DNA from: Paraburkholderia unamae
GTDB taxonomy: Bacteria > Pseudomonadota > Gammaproteobacteria > Burkholderiales > Burkholderiaceae
Direction: 5' to 3'
Assembly: GCF_003268775.1 (NCBI RefSeq)
Contig: NZ_QLSU01000004.1
Span: 310,001 to 374,000, forward strand
DNA: 64,000 nt
The notes beneath the pieces are model-generated. The model searched no databases. It worked only from the letters and a program-made list of their open reading frames with translations, and had not been told where the DNA came from. The position numbers were made by a program, and so were the translations under genes. Below are positions 6,864 to 15,300 of the stretch, piece by piece (position 1 is the stretch's first letter; each line of letters starts with the position of its first letter).

Positions 6864-7999
6864 GAAATCGATACTCCGAGCAGCCGCCCCGCGCCCGCCG
6901 TGAACGCGGCGGCGACAAGACCGATAACGATTTGCCGGAGCGCCGAAAACGTCGCACTGCGCCCGTTGAAGAGCGACGTGAACACGCCGACGAGTGCGAG
7001 CCCGAACGCGCTCAAGGCGACCGACTGCACGATCGCCGACACGCCGGTCGCCCACAGGAACGCCGCCGTGGGAAACGCCGCGCCGAGCGAGAACAGGCAG
7101 AACGACACCGCGGCGGCCGACCACGGATTGCCGCCCAGCTCCTTCGGGTCGATGCCGAGTTCCTCGCGCGCGAGCGTGTCGAGCGCCTCGTTCTTGTCGC
7201 GCATGATCTGCGCGGCGATGCGGCGCGCTTCCTCGGCGTCGATGCCCTTGGCCTGGTAGATGAGCGCGAGTTCGTGGCGTTCGGCGTCAGGCGTGTGTTC
7301 GAGCTCGTCGGCTTCTTTCGCGAGCTGCGTGCGCGCGAGTTCGCGCGCGTTGGTGACCGAAAGCCACTCGCCGAGCGCCATCGAACACGCGCCCGCCACG
7401 AGGCCGGCCAGCCCGGTGAGCAGGATCGTGCGATTGGCGCTGCCCGCGCCCGCCACGCCCATGATGAGGCAGAAGTTCGAGACGAGCCCGTCGTTCGCGC
7501 CGAGCACGGCCGCTCGCAGGTCGTTGCCCGAGGTCGCGCTCTTGTGCCACGACTCGGCCGCGGCGATCTGCTCGCCGCGCCGCGTGTCGGCCTCGCGCTT
7601 CTTCGCGACGATGGCCTGCACGATGGCCGCATGCTGCTGCTCCTGCGCGGAGAGCGTTTCCGCGCCGGGCTCGCGCGCGTAGCGGTCGCGGTCGGCGTAT
7701 TCGGCGGCGGCGACGGTGGGCAGCACGAGCGAAGGCCCGAAGGTACGCGTGAGCGTTTGCAGCAGGCGCGTTTTCGCGCTGCGGTGGTGCGGCCGCGCCT
7801 CGACGCCGTTGGCCGCGAGCTTGTCGCGCCACACGAGCGCGTGCTCGCGCTCGGAGGCGGCGAGTTCGGCGAAGATGCGGCGGCGTTCTTCGTCCTTTTC
7901 GACGGCCGATAGCGTGTCGTAGACAGCGGCGCTGTCGAGTTCGTCGGCGAGATTGCGCCGGAAGCGTTTGATTTCCTGGGCGGAGGCCATGGCGCGCAT
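6860..7999 (-). CDS. MbfA-like iron exporter: ferritin-like domain plus VIT1/CCC1 domain
   Basis: The 379-residue protein joins an N-terminal ferritin-like (rubrerythrin) four-helix domain, about residues 5-130, to a C-terminal VIT1/CCC1 membrane domain with about five helices. A full diiron ligand set is visible: Glu20, Glu50 and His53 (EREH), Glu100, and Glu120 and His123 (EQQH). The VIT part has GANDGLVSNFCLIMGVAGA and the GACSMALGEWLSV helix. Relatives (MbfA of Bradyrhizobium and Agrobacterium) export iron from the cytoplasm and protect against peroxide. The start is either 7999 or 7990; neither has a clear ribosome binding site. It lies 52 bases after the AcoR-like gene and overlaps the ferredoxin gene by 4 bases. 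Confidence 0.85.
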   Translation of the reverse strand: MRAMASAQEIKRFRRNLADELDSAAVYDTLSAVEKDEERRRIFAELAASEREHALVWRDKLAANGVEARPHHRSAKTRLLQTLTRTFGPSLVLPTVAAAEYADRDRYAREPGAETLSAQEQQHAAIVQAIVAKKREADTRRGEQIAAAESWHKSATSGNDLRAAVLGANDGLVSNFCLIMGVAGAGSANRTILLTGLAGLVAGACSMALGEWLSVTNARELARTQLAKEADELEHTPDAERHELALIYQAKGIDAEEARRIAAQIMRDKNEALDTLAREELGIDPKELGGNPWSAAAVSFCLFSLGAAFPTAAFLWATGVSAIVQSVALSAFGLALVGVFTSLFNGRSATFSALRQIVIGLVAAAFTAGAGRLLGVSIS

Positions 8000-8051
8000 G
8001 GGCTTGAGGCAATCCTCGAAGCTTACCCTGGCCCCGCGCCGCCAGGCGCGC

Positions 8052-10016
8052 TCAGCGGCGCTGGCGCAGGTGCCGGTAGACCGTGTTGCGCGCGAGACCC
8101 AGCTCGCGCGCCGCCGCCGAAACGTTGCCGCTATGGCGCGCGAGCGTGTCTTCGATGAGGCGCGATTGCCATTCGGCGAGGCGCGCCGGTTCGCGTTCCC
8201 GATCCTCGCAAGGCCCCTCCGCCGGGGCGCTTGCCGGTCGGCTCGCAGCGAGCGCGGCGTCCGGTTCGCCTGCGGGATCACAGTCGTGCATGAGGTCTTC
8301 GGGCAGATGCTCGATGTCGATGGCGTCCTCGCCCTCGGCCATGATCGCCGCCGTGCGCAGCACGCTCGCAAGCTGGCGCAGATTGCCGGGCCAGCGGCAA
8401 CGCGCCAAGCATGCCTCCACGGCCGGCGTGAGGCGCGTGGGCGCGCCCGGCGCCTCGCGCCGCACGATCTCGAGCATGCGAGCGACGAGCGCGCCGAGAT
8501 CGGTGCGTTCGGCCAGCGCGGGCAGCGTGACGACGAGGCCGTTGATGCGGTAGTAGAGGTCCTCGCGGAACGTGCCTTCGGCGATCATCGCGCGCAGGTC
8601 GCGGTGCGTCGCGCAGACGATGCGCAGGTCCACCGGCACCGCGCGCGTGCCGCCGAGCGGCACGACGGCGCGCTCCTGGAGCACGCGGATGAGGCGCACC
8701 TGCTGCGCGAGCGGCATGTCGCCGATCTCGTCGAGAAAGAGCGTGCCGCCATGCGCCTGCACGATCTTGCCCGCGCTGCCGCGACGCCTCGCGCCCGTGA
8801 ACGCGCCATCCTCGTAGCCGAAGAGTTCGGCTTCGATCAGCGTATCGGGCAGCGCCGCGCAATTGAGCGCGACGAACGGCCCGTCACGGCGCGGCGAATC
8901 GTGATGCAGCGCCCGCGCGAGCCATTCCTTGCCGGTGCCGGTGCGGCCGAGCACGAGCACGGGAATGTCGCGGCCGCGCACGCGCGCCACACGTTGCAGG
9001 GCGCTGGCGAGGCGCGCGTCGCCGGTGTCGAGTTCGGCGAGCGTGAGCGGCGCTTGCGCATCGGCGGCGGCGCTCGCTCGTGGCGCAGCCGGAGCGGCCG
9101 GCGCGCGGGAGGCTTCGGAAGGCGTGGTGCGCGCGAGCGCCGCCGCGCCGGGCGAGGCGCGCGCGATCACCCGCACGCCGCTTGGCAGCGTGAGCGTGAG
9201 CGCCTCGCCGGGCGCGCGCATGAGCTGCTGCATGAACGCCGCAAACGGCTGGCCGAACAGCGCGGCGAACTCGCGCTGCTGGAGTTGCGCGAGCGGCGCG
9301 CCGAACTGGAACAACGCGCTGCGGTTCGCGCAGAGCAGCGTGCCGTCGGCCGCGAAGGCGGCCAATCCTTCGTACAACGTACCGATGAACTCCGCGCGCG
9401 CATGAAACTGGAGCCGGATGGCCTCGGCGAATTCGGTGCCGAACAGATGGTTCTCGATCATCTGCGCCGACATGCGCACGAGTGCCAGCGTGTGCTTGTG
9501 AAAGCCGCGCGACTCGCCGCTCACGTCGAGCGCGCCGAGCGTGCGGCCGTAGGGATCGGCGATCGGCGCGCACGAGCAGGTGAGGATGTGATTGGCGCGC
9601 AGAAAGTGCTCGCCGGCGTGCACCGTGGTCGGCTGGGCGTCCACGAGCGCCGTGCCGATCGCGTTCGTGCCGCGATGCTGCTCGGCCCACGAGACGCCCG
9701 GGCGCAGCGCCACGCGCTGCGCTTTCTCGACGAAGTCGGTGTCGCCGAGGCTGTGCAGGATCACGCCATTGCGGTCGGTGAGCAGCACCATGCTCTGCGT
9801 GTCGACGATCTGCGCGTGCAGCGCGTCCATCACGGGGCGCGCCTGATGACAGAGCGCGCGATTCGAGTCGATGAGATCGCGCAGATCCGTGGCGGCGAGC
9901 GCATCGAATTCCGGTGCCTCGGTGGCGCGCAGCCCGAGTGCGCGCGAGCGCGCGTGAGCCTGCGCGATCGAGTCCGCGCGGGCCGCGTCGTGCGGCGTGA
10001 CGGTGCGTCGGGTCAC
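8052..10016 (-). CDS. AcoR-type sigma-54-dependent transcriptional activator
   Basis: The 654-residue protein has a GAF sensor domain (about 70-195), a low-complexity Ala/Pro linker (about 290-325), an AAA+ core and a C-terminal Fis-type helix-turn-helix (SGNVSAAARELGLARNTVYRHL). Walker A is GRTGTGKE (357-364), the sigma-54 contact loop GAFTGA is intact (404-409), and Walker B is LFLDE (426-430), so it should open sigma-54 promoters by ATP hydrolysis. The N-terminal layout matches AcoR, which senses acetoin or related compounds. No acetoin dehydrogenase genes lie in this window, so its target is elsewhere or is the downstream iron-transporter/ferredoxin pair. The start is the upstream-most ATG; no obvious ribosome binding site was seen. 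Confidence 0.88.
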   Translation of the reverse strand: MTRRTVTPHDAARADSIAQAHARSRALGLRATEAPEFDALAATDLRDLIDSNRALCHQARPVMDALHAQIVDTQSMVLLTDRNGVILHSLGDTDFVEKAQRVALRPGVSWAEQHRGTNAIGTALVDAQPTTVHAGEHFLRANHILTCSCAPIADPYGRTLGALDVSGESRGFHKHTLALVRMSAQMIENHLFGTEFAEAIRLQFHARAEFIGTLYEGLAAFAADGTLLCANRSALFQFGAPLAQLQQREFAALFGQPFAAFMQQLMRAPGEALTLTLPSGVRVIARASPGAAALARTTPSEASRAPAAPAAPRASAAADAQAPLTLAELDTGDARLASALQRVARVRGRDIPVLVLGRTGTGKEWLARALHHDSPRRDGPFVALNCAALPDTLIEAELFGYEDGAFTGARRRGSAGKIVQAHGGTLFLDEIGDMPLAQQVRLIRVLQERAVVPLGGTRAVPVDLRIVCATHRDLRAMIAEGTFREDLYYRINGLVVTLPALAERTDLGALVARMLEIVRREAPGAPTRLTPAVEACLARCRWPGNLRQLASVLRTAAIMAEGEDAIDIEHLPEDLMHDCDPAGEPDAALAASRPASAPAEGPCEDREREPARLAEWQSRLIEDTLARHSGNVSAAARELGLARNTVYRHLRQRR

Positions 10017-10363
10017 TCGTGTCTCCAGTCGTTATGGGCGAACTGCGGGCCTATTACCGCCCTGCCGGGCAGCCTCGCTGCGGCGCAACACGGCGGCAAC
10101 GCGTGCGTCGCCTCCGGCGCGGTTCATGGTACAGGATACGCGGAGGCTGCCAATCCGGGTTGAAGCCGGGTTGAAGCCGGGTTTGATGCAGGAACGCGCG
10201 GTTGACGATTTCCCGCACGAAGCCGCATCTGCGCCTTGAGTTTCTCCGCGCGGGTGCCAGGATGAAGATGAGGGCGCACGTGCGTCGCGCCCCCCGGCGG
10301 TGGTGGCCGGGTCCGGCTGGCGGACCCGGCCCGTGCGCCGCCCGCTCCGTTACGGAGTACGTC
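10017..10363. other. Intergenic region upstream of the AcoR-like gene
   Basis: The 347 bases hold a short 11-base tandem repeat at 10155-10187 and GC-rich sequence. I found no sigma-54 (GG/GC) element and no credible gene. Confidence 0.45.
10155..10187. repeat. Short tandem repeat, 11-base unit
   Basis: CCGGGTTGAAG occurs twice in tandem, followed by a third diverged unit, CCGGGTTTGAT. It lies in non-coding sequence and no function is evident. Confidence 0.7.
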
Positions 10364-10585
10364 ATGGTGCATGGCGAATTGAGGATCGTGCTGGCGGTGC
10401 TCGCCACGTTCGTTGCGCTCTTTGGCCTGGCCTATGCCATCGATGGATTGATCTTCGACGAGAACAACGTCGTGCTTTCCGGACTGGCGACCGTGGCCCT
10501 CGGGATCGTCGCGTTCGTGGTGATGCTGACCCTGCACCCCAAAGACCTCGAGGACTTCGAACAGCACCGGCATCGCGAATCCTGA
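10364..10585 (+). CDS. Small two-helix membrane protein
   Basis: The 73-residue protein has two hydrophobic segments (IVLAVLATFVALFGLAYAI and VLSGLATVALGIVAFVVML) and a charged His/Glu-rich tail (LHPKDLEDFEQHRHRES), so it is an inner-membrane hairpin. The frame opens upstream, but GGAG sits 6 bases before the ATG at 10364, which decides the start. I recognise no family. Confidence 0.7.
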   Translation: MVHGELRIVLAVLATFVALFGLAYAIDGLIFDENNVVLSGLATVALGIVAFVVMLTLHPKDLEDFEQHRHRES

Positions 10586-10917
10586 AGCGCCGTCGCGGCG
10601 CGTGTGTTGCGATGCGTCATCCGGCGCGGCGCGCAGGCGCGGGGCCGGGGAGACGTCTGTTTGCGCGCGCAACCGCAAGCGCGCATGCTGCACCCGCGAA
10701 AAAGACCCCCTATCGCTATTTCACGCGTGTGACAACGTGGAACTTGCGGGCCGCAGGAAGTCGTCTAAAGTGAATCAAATCAACTGCGGCAAACGCGTTG
10801 CACGCAGCGGTTGATGTTGTTCCGCGCACGCCTTGCCGGAGCGTCCCCCCGCACCATGTCGGGGCAGACTGGACCCGTGCAGCGCGGCCTGTTCACCCTC
10901 AACCTAAGGCGGCTCCC
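10586..10917. other. Intergenic region before the DUF1488 gene
   Basis: The 332 bases contain a GC-rich palindromic stretch just after 10585 (GCGCCGTCGCGGCGC) that could be a hairpin, but with no U-run. The promoter of the DUF1488 gene should be here; I see no clear elements. Confidence 0.4.
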
Positions 10918-11211
10918 ATGCAGATCATGTTTCCGAATGAGGCGCCCGAGTACTCGGGCCGCGAACTGACGTTGGTGTTTCCGGCGTTGATCGATGGCGA
11001 GAGGGTGGAATGTACGATCACGGCGGCGGCACTCGAAGATCACTTCGGCGCCGCCTCGCCTCGCGCCGAAGACGTGCTGAACGCGTTCGACCATCATCGC
11101 GACCGCATCGAAGCCTGCGCGCGCCGCCTGCTCTCCGAAACGCGGGCGCAATGTCTCGTGCTGCGTAGCGGCTACGTGCGCTTCGTGCAGGCGCACGCCA
11201 GCGTGTCGTAA
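10918..11211 (+). CDS. DUF1488 family protein
   Basis: The 97-residue protein starts MQIMFPNEAPEYSGRELTLVFPALIDGERVECTI, broken here by a short loop, and matches the DUF1488 pattern: FP...P...G...L.FPA..DG..V.C.I, then the ALEDHFGA helix. Members are small cytoplasmic proteins without a known role. AAGGCGG lies about 7 bases upstream of the ATG. The frame is open further upstream but without a start that fits the family length. Confidence 0.85.
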   Translation: MQIMFPNEAPEYSGRELTLVFPALIDGERVECTITAAALEDHFGAASPRAEDVLNAFDHHRDRIEACARRLLSETRAQCLVLRSGYVRFVQAHASVS

Positions 11212-11309
11212 GCGTTCGAGCGCTCGCGACGCGCGGGCGCTTTCCCCTTCAATGGCAGTGCAGCGAGCCGCGCCCCTGGGCGCGGTTTTCGTTTGTGTCC
11301 GCGCCGCGC

Positions 11310-11843
11310 TCAGATCATGCGGCGCAGCGTGTTGTCGCGCAGCACGAGATGGTGCCCGATCGCGGCGAGCGCATGCAGCCCGATTACCCAGTAGAACAGG
11401 TTGCCAGTCAGCTCGTGCGCCTCCTTGATGAACTTGCGCGCGGCCGGGTCCGGGCCGACGAGCGTGATCTGGAGATCGATCCCCGCGAGCGTGACCGGAT
11501 GGCCGCCTGTGTTGATCATCAGAATGCCGAGCAGCGGCTGGACAAAGATAAACAGATAAAGCGCGAGATGGACGAGGCGCGAGAGAAACGAGAGCAGCGG
11601 GTTCGAGTCGATGTCCGCGGGCGCGCCGCGCCAGAGTCGCCACAAGAGCCGCGGCACCGCGAGCGTGAGCACGAGCGTGCCGGCCCAGAAGTGGACGTTG
11701 CTCCAGAACACGCGGCTGTCGCTGCCCTTGGGGCCGCGCACCTCGATGGCGAGATAGGCGAGCGCGATGAGCACGAAAATGGCCCAGTGAAAGAAGATCG
11801 CGGGCTTCGTATAGCGTTCTGATGCGGCGGGATAGGTTGCCAC
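11310..11843 (-). CDS. Cytochrome b561 family protein
   Basis: The 177-residue protein has four membrane helices and the prokaryotic b561 (CybB-like) pattern: YTKPAIFFHWAIF (His of helix 1), HFWAGTLVLTLAVPRLLWR, LVHLALYLFIFVQPLLG, and a last helix with HELTGNLFYWVIGLHALAAIGHH. These His residues would bind two b hemes. It would pass electrons across or within the inner membrane, from quinol or superoxide. The start is a GTG at 11843 with AAGGAG 7 bases upstream; the open frame before it is not family-like. Confidence 0.87.
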   Translation of the reverse strand: MATYPAASERYTKPAIFFHWAIFVLIALAYLAIEVRGPKGSDSRVFWSNVHFWAGTLVLTLAVPRLLWRLWRGAPADIDSNPLLSFLSRLVHLALYLFIFVQPLLGILMINTGGHPVTLAGIDLQITLVGPDPAARKFIKEAHELTGNLFYWVIGLHALAAIGHHLVLRDNTLRRMI

Positions 11844-12090
11844 GGGGCGACTCCTTGGTGCGGGGCGACTGGAGAGTGTTTCCTTATGATAAGGATGACG
11901 CCCGCGGCGGTGCAGATAGACGGCCGTGAAGTTTGATTTGTCGCCGTAGTCGGGACGCCGCAATGACCGCAATTACCATGAAGCGCCCGCAGACGTTATT
12001 CAGCGTGCATTAGCCGGCGCCGTATGCGAGGCGACGTCGCCCGACGGAGCGCTCGATTGGCGCTCCATCGGATCAACCCGCCTCAATCCG

Positions 12091-13392
12091 TCACGCGTTG
12101 CCGAGATAGAAATACCGGAACAGGAACACGGCCGCGATGATCCACACGATCAGCTTCACGTCGCGCACGCGGCCCGTGAGCAGCTTCAGGCCCGCGTACG
12201 AGATGAAGCCGAACGCCACGCCATTGGCGATCGAGTAGGTGAACGGCATGGCGAGCGCCGTGAGGGCGGCCGGCACGACTTCGGTGGCGTCGTCCCAGGG
12301 CAGGTCGGCGAGTTCGCGCAGCATCAGGCATGACACGTAGAGCAGCGCGGGCGCCGTGGCGTAGCCCGGCACCACGCCCGCGAGCGGCGCGACGAACAGG
12401 CACGCGAGGAACAGCACGGCCACGGTGAGCGCGGTCATGCCGGTGCGGCCGCCCGCCTGCACGCCCGAGGCGCTTTCGATATACGCCGTGGTCGACGAGG
12501 TGCCGAGCACCGAGCCCGCGAGAATCGCCGTGCTGTCGGCGAGCAGCGCGCGGTTCAGGCGGTGCATCTTGCCGTGCACGAGCAGCCCCGCGCGGTTGGC
12601 CACGCCCATCAGCGTGCCGGTTGCGTCGAACAGCTCCACGAGGAAGAACACGAGCACCACGTTGAGCACGCCCGTGGAGAGCGCCGCCTTGATGTCGAGT
12701 TGCGCGAACGTCGGCACGATCGAAGGCGGCGGGGAGAAGATGCCGTGGAACTGGTTGCCGCCGAAGAAGAACGACAGCACCGTGACGCCCACGATGCCGA
12801 TCAGGATCGCGCCGCGCACCTTGAGCACGTCGAGCGTGACGATCGCGAAGAAGCCGATGATCGCGAGGATCGTATGCGGATCGTGCAGATTGCCAAGCTC
12901 GACGAGCGTGGCCGGGCTGCCGACCACGACGCCCGACGTCTTGAGCGAGATGATCGCGAGAAAGAGGCCGATACCCGCTGTGATCGACACCCGGATCGAA
13001 TGCGGAATGCCGTTGACGATGGCTTCGCGCACGCGCAGCAGCGTGACGATGAAGAACAGGCACCCGGAGATGAACACGGCGCCGAGCGCGGCCTGCCATG
13101 TGAAGCCCATGCCCTTCACGACCGTATAGGCGAAATACGCGTTCAGGCCCATGCCGGGCGCGAGCGCGATGGGGTAGTTCGCGTACAGGCCCATGATGAT
13201 TGAGGCGAGCGCCGCGACGAGGCAGGTGGCGACGAACACACTTTCCTTCGGCATGCCGGCGTCGCCGAGAATGGCCGGATTCACGAAGATGATGTAAGCC
13301 ATCGTGAGGAAAGTGGTGAAACCGGCGAGCAGTTCGGTGCGCAGGTTGGTGCCTGCTTCTTCGAAACCGAAATAGCGTGAGATGGCGTCCAT
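12091..13392 (-). CDS. NCS2 family purine permease, AzgA/AdeP/GhxP type
   Basis: The 433-residue protein begins MDAISRYFGFEEAGTNLRTE, the typical start of the adenine/guanine/hypoxanthine branch of NCS2 transporters. It has about 13-14 membrane segments and the conserved motifs ALAPGMGLNAYFAY, LFDATGTLMGVANRAG and GTSSTTAYIESASG. It would import purine bases with protons. The frame is open much further upstream, but ATG at 13392 gives the family N-terminus and has AAGGG about 10 bases before it. There is no gene partner, and it stands alone between cytochrome b561 and a DUF4148 gene. Confidence 0.9.
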   Translation of the reverse strand: MDAISRYFGFEEAGTNLRTELLAGFTTFLTMAYIIFVNPAILGDAGMPKESVFVATCLVAALASIIMGLYANYPIALAPGMGLNAYFAYTVVKGMGFTWQAALGAVFISGCLFFIVTLLRVREAIVNGIPHSIRVSITAGIGLFLAIISLKTSGVVVGSPATLVELGNLHDPHTILAIIGFFAIVTLDVLKVRGAILIGIVGVTVLSFFFGGNQFHGIFSPPPSIVPTFAQLDIKAALSTGVLNVVLVFFLVELFDATGTLMGVANRAGLLVHGKMHRLNRALLADSTAILAGSVLGTSSTTAYIESASGVQAGGRTGMTALTVAVLFLACLFVAPLAGVVPGYATAPALLYVSCLMLRELADLPWDDATEVVPAALTALAMPFTYSIANGVAFGFISYAGLKLLTGRVRDVKLIVWIIAAVFLFRYFYLGNA

Positions 13393-13726
13393 GAAGATCG
13401 GGCCCTTGAGAGTCGAGCGGGTTGTTCGTTGCTTGTTTGTGTGGTTCTTGTGTGCAGCCGGCGTTGGCAGGCCCGCGACGCGGCGTGCGCGCATGCCGTA
13501 GCGTGTGGCTACGGGCGCGATTGTAAACAATTGTCCGACCAGCGCAGAAATGCCGTCATGAACGTGGAACGGGTACAACAGCGCGCGCTGCGGCGACAAG
13601 CGGGAGACGAGCGCACTGGGCGCGCTCGTGGCGGGAAACAATGCGCACAACTGCAAACACGCGCCGGGCGTTGCGATTCCCGGCGTCGCGGGTTACAGCC
13701 GTGCAGCGATCAAGCGATCACCGGGA
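13393..13726. other. Leader and intergenic region of the purine permease gene
   Basis: The 334 bases contain an AT-rich patch at 13520-13535 that may hold the permease promoter. No recognised riboswitch or coding frame was seen. Confidence 0.45.
13520..13535 (-). promoter_or_regulatory. Possible -10 region with overlapping palindromes
   Basis: ATTGTAAACAAT (13520-13531) is an inverted repeat with a 2-base centre and overlaps ACAATTGT. On the minus strand TACAAT could be the -10 of the purine permease promoter, leaving a leader of about 125 bases. No good -35 is visible, so this is tentative. Confidence 0.3.
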
Positions 13727-13996
13727 TTACTGGGTCGTTTGACCGGCGGGAGCCAGCGTTCCGGCGTGCTGCGCACGCCGCTGCGCCACGATGGCGCCCG
13801 CGCGCTGGGCGTTTTCGGGGTAGTCGATCCAGTCGAGCGGGTCATAGCCGGCCTGACGCCATTCGACCAGATCCGCACGGACCTGGGCTCGAGTCAGAGG
13901 CTGCGAGGGATCGTACGGTTGGGCCAGCGCCGCAGCCGACGCGAAACAGCATGCCCCGGCAAGCATGCCGAGCGCTACACGCGGAAGGGGGGTCAT
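13727..13996 (-). CDS. DUF4148 domain exported protein
   Basis: The 89-residue protein has a signal peptide (about residues 1-25, ending ALAQ) and the full DUF4148 core: PLTRAQVRADLVEWRQAGYDPLD, then WIDYPENAQRA. It is the third family member in this window and is closest in layout to the one at 5539. AAAGG lies 7 bases upstream of the ATG. Function unknown. Confidence 0.88.
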   Translation of the reverse strand: MTPLPRVALGMLAGACCFASAAALAQPYDPSQPLTRAQVRADLVEWRQAGYDPLDWIDYPENAQRAGAIVAQRRAQHAGTLAPAGQTTQ

Positions 13997-14076
13997 GGCA
14001 AGGCCTTTCGTCTAAGCGATATCCCTAAAAATTATAGGCGCTATCTCAATAACTGAAAGGCGGATCGAAACCTGCT

Positions 14077-15075
14077 TTAGTGCGTGCGAGCGCGCAGGTG
14101 CGCCGCGCGATAGTCGGTCGGGCGCTGGCCGGTCCATTTGCGAAACGCCCGGTGAAATGCGCTCGGCTCCGCGAAGCCGACGGCCGCCGCGACGTCCGCG
14201 ACTGAAAGCGCCGGGTCCCGCAGCGCTTCGATCGCCAGGTCGCACCGCAACCCGTCCTTGATCGACTGGCAGCTATGGCCCTCCTGGCGCAGCCGCCGCC
14301 GCAGCGTGGCGGGGGCCACGTTCAGGCGTTGCGCGATGGCGTCGGCGTCGGGCCACGCCGTGGCGGGCAGCGCGCGCAGCGTGCGGCGCACGCGCGCCGC
14401 AAATGCGCCCGGATTGCGGTACTTCACCACGAAGTTGCCCGGCGCGTTGCGCAAAAAGGTGCGCGCCGAGCCGGCGGTCTGGATCACGGGCAGGTCGAGA
14501 AACGCGGGCGCGAGCTCGAACCAGGTGGCCGGCTGGTCGAAAGCCATGTCGTCGCAGAACATCAACTGGTACTCGTGTGCGGCGCTCGGCGGCGGGCAGC
14601 GAAAACGCGCGGCGAATAGCGGAATGCGCCGCCCCACGAGCCAGCACACGAGCCCGTAGACGAGGATGAACCAGGTGGCGTAGGCGAACATCGTCGGCGT
14701 GGGCTTGCCCGCGCGGTGCACGAGCGTCACGCGCACGCGCGTGGCGTCGACGTCGATTTCGGCCGCCAGGTCGTCGAGCACGAGGCGCATGAAATGGACC
14801 GCGCGCTGCAACGCCTGGCGGCCCGTGTGCGCGCCGAGCGCCGAGTGCGTCATGGCGATGAAGCTGCCGCTTTTCATCGCGTGCGAGTCCTGGCCGAAAA
14901 ACTCGTCGTCGAGCGCGCGCGCGATGCCCGACCACAGGTGGCCGTATTGCGCCGCGCTCACGCGGGCGCGCGGCGCGAGCAGCGTGGCCGGCGCGATGCC
15001 GGCGGCCTCGGCGAGCGACGCGGCGTCGAGGCCGCCCGCGCGCGCGAGCGCCAGCGTCTCGTTGACGAGGCTCAT
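14077..15075 (-). CDS. AraC family regulator with Arabinose_bd-type N-terminal domain
   Basis: The 332-residue protein has an N-terminal ligand domain of the OruR/GadX-like type (AraC-binding PF12625 pattern, about residues 15-190) and a C-terminal double helix-turn-helix ([14 protein letters not shown], then [20 protein letters not shown] and the [13 protein letters not shown] end). A longer frame exists, but ATG at 15075 gives the usual N-terminus; its ribosome binding site is weak. It is divergent from the four-gene acyl-CoA operon starting at 15301, and probably activates it, much as the AraC protein MmsR activates valine catabolism in Pseudomonas. The inducer is not known. Confidence 0.85.
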   Translation of the reverse strand: MSLVNETLALARAGGLDAASLAEAAGIAPATLLAPRARVSAAQYGHLWSGIARALDDEFFGQDSHAMKSGSFIAMTHSALGAHTGRQALQRAVHFMRLVLDDLAAEIDVDATRVRVTLVHRAGKPTPTMFAYATWFILVYGLVCWLVGRRIPLFAARFRCPPPSAAHEYQLMFCDDMAFDQPATWFELAPAFLDLPVIQTAGSARTFLRNAPGNFVVKYRNPGAFAARVRRTLRALPATAWPDADAIAQRLNVAPATLRRRLRQEGHSCQSIKDGLRCDLAIEALRDPALSVADVAAAVGFAEPSAFHRAFRKWTGQRPTDYRAAHLRARTH

Positions 15076-15300
15076 CGAGATCGTGCCTTTTTCGCTCAGT
15101 GTTTCGGTTTTCTCAGCCTGCACAGATCCGCTTCCCGTGGGGTTGTCGAAGCCAGTATGGTAAATCCGATCAGTGAGATTGAGCGTGGCGGGCATCGAAT
15201 GCGGCTGCCGCCATGCCTAAACTTTTCGCAAGCCTTGCAGCCGGGGCCGCACCGCGCCACAGTGGATGGCAAGCGCAAGAGACACAGGAAGGGGACACAT

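Noticed and set aside
13393..13726. A purine riboswitch in the leader of the purine permease gene
   Set aside because: No conserved purine-riboswitch core was seen, and this class is not expected in betaproteobacteria.
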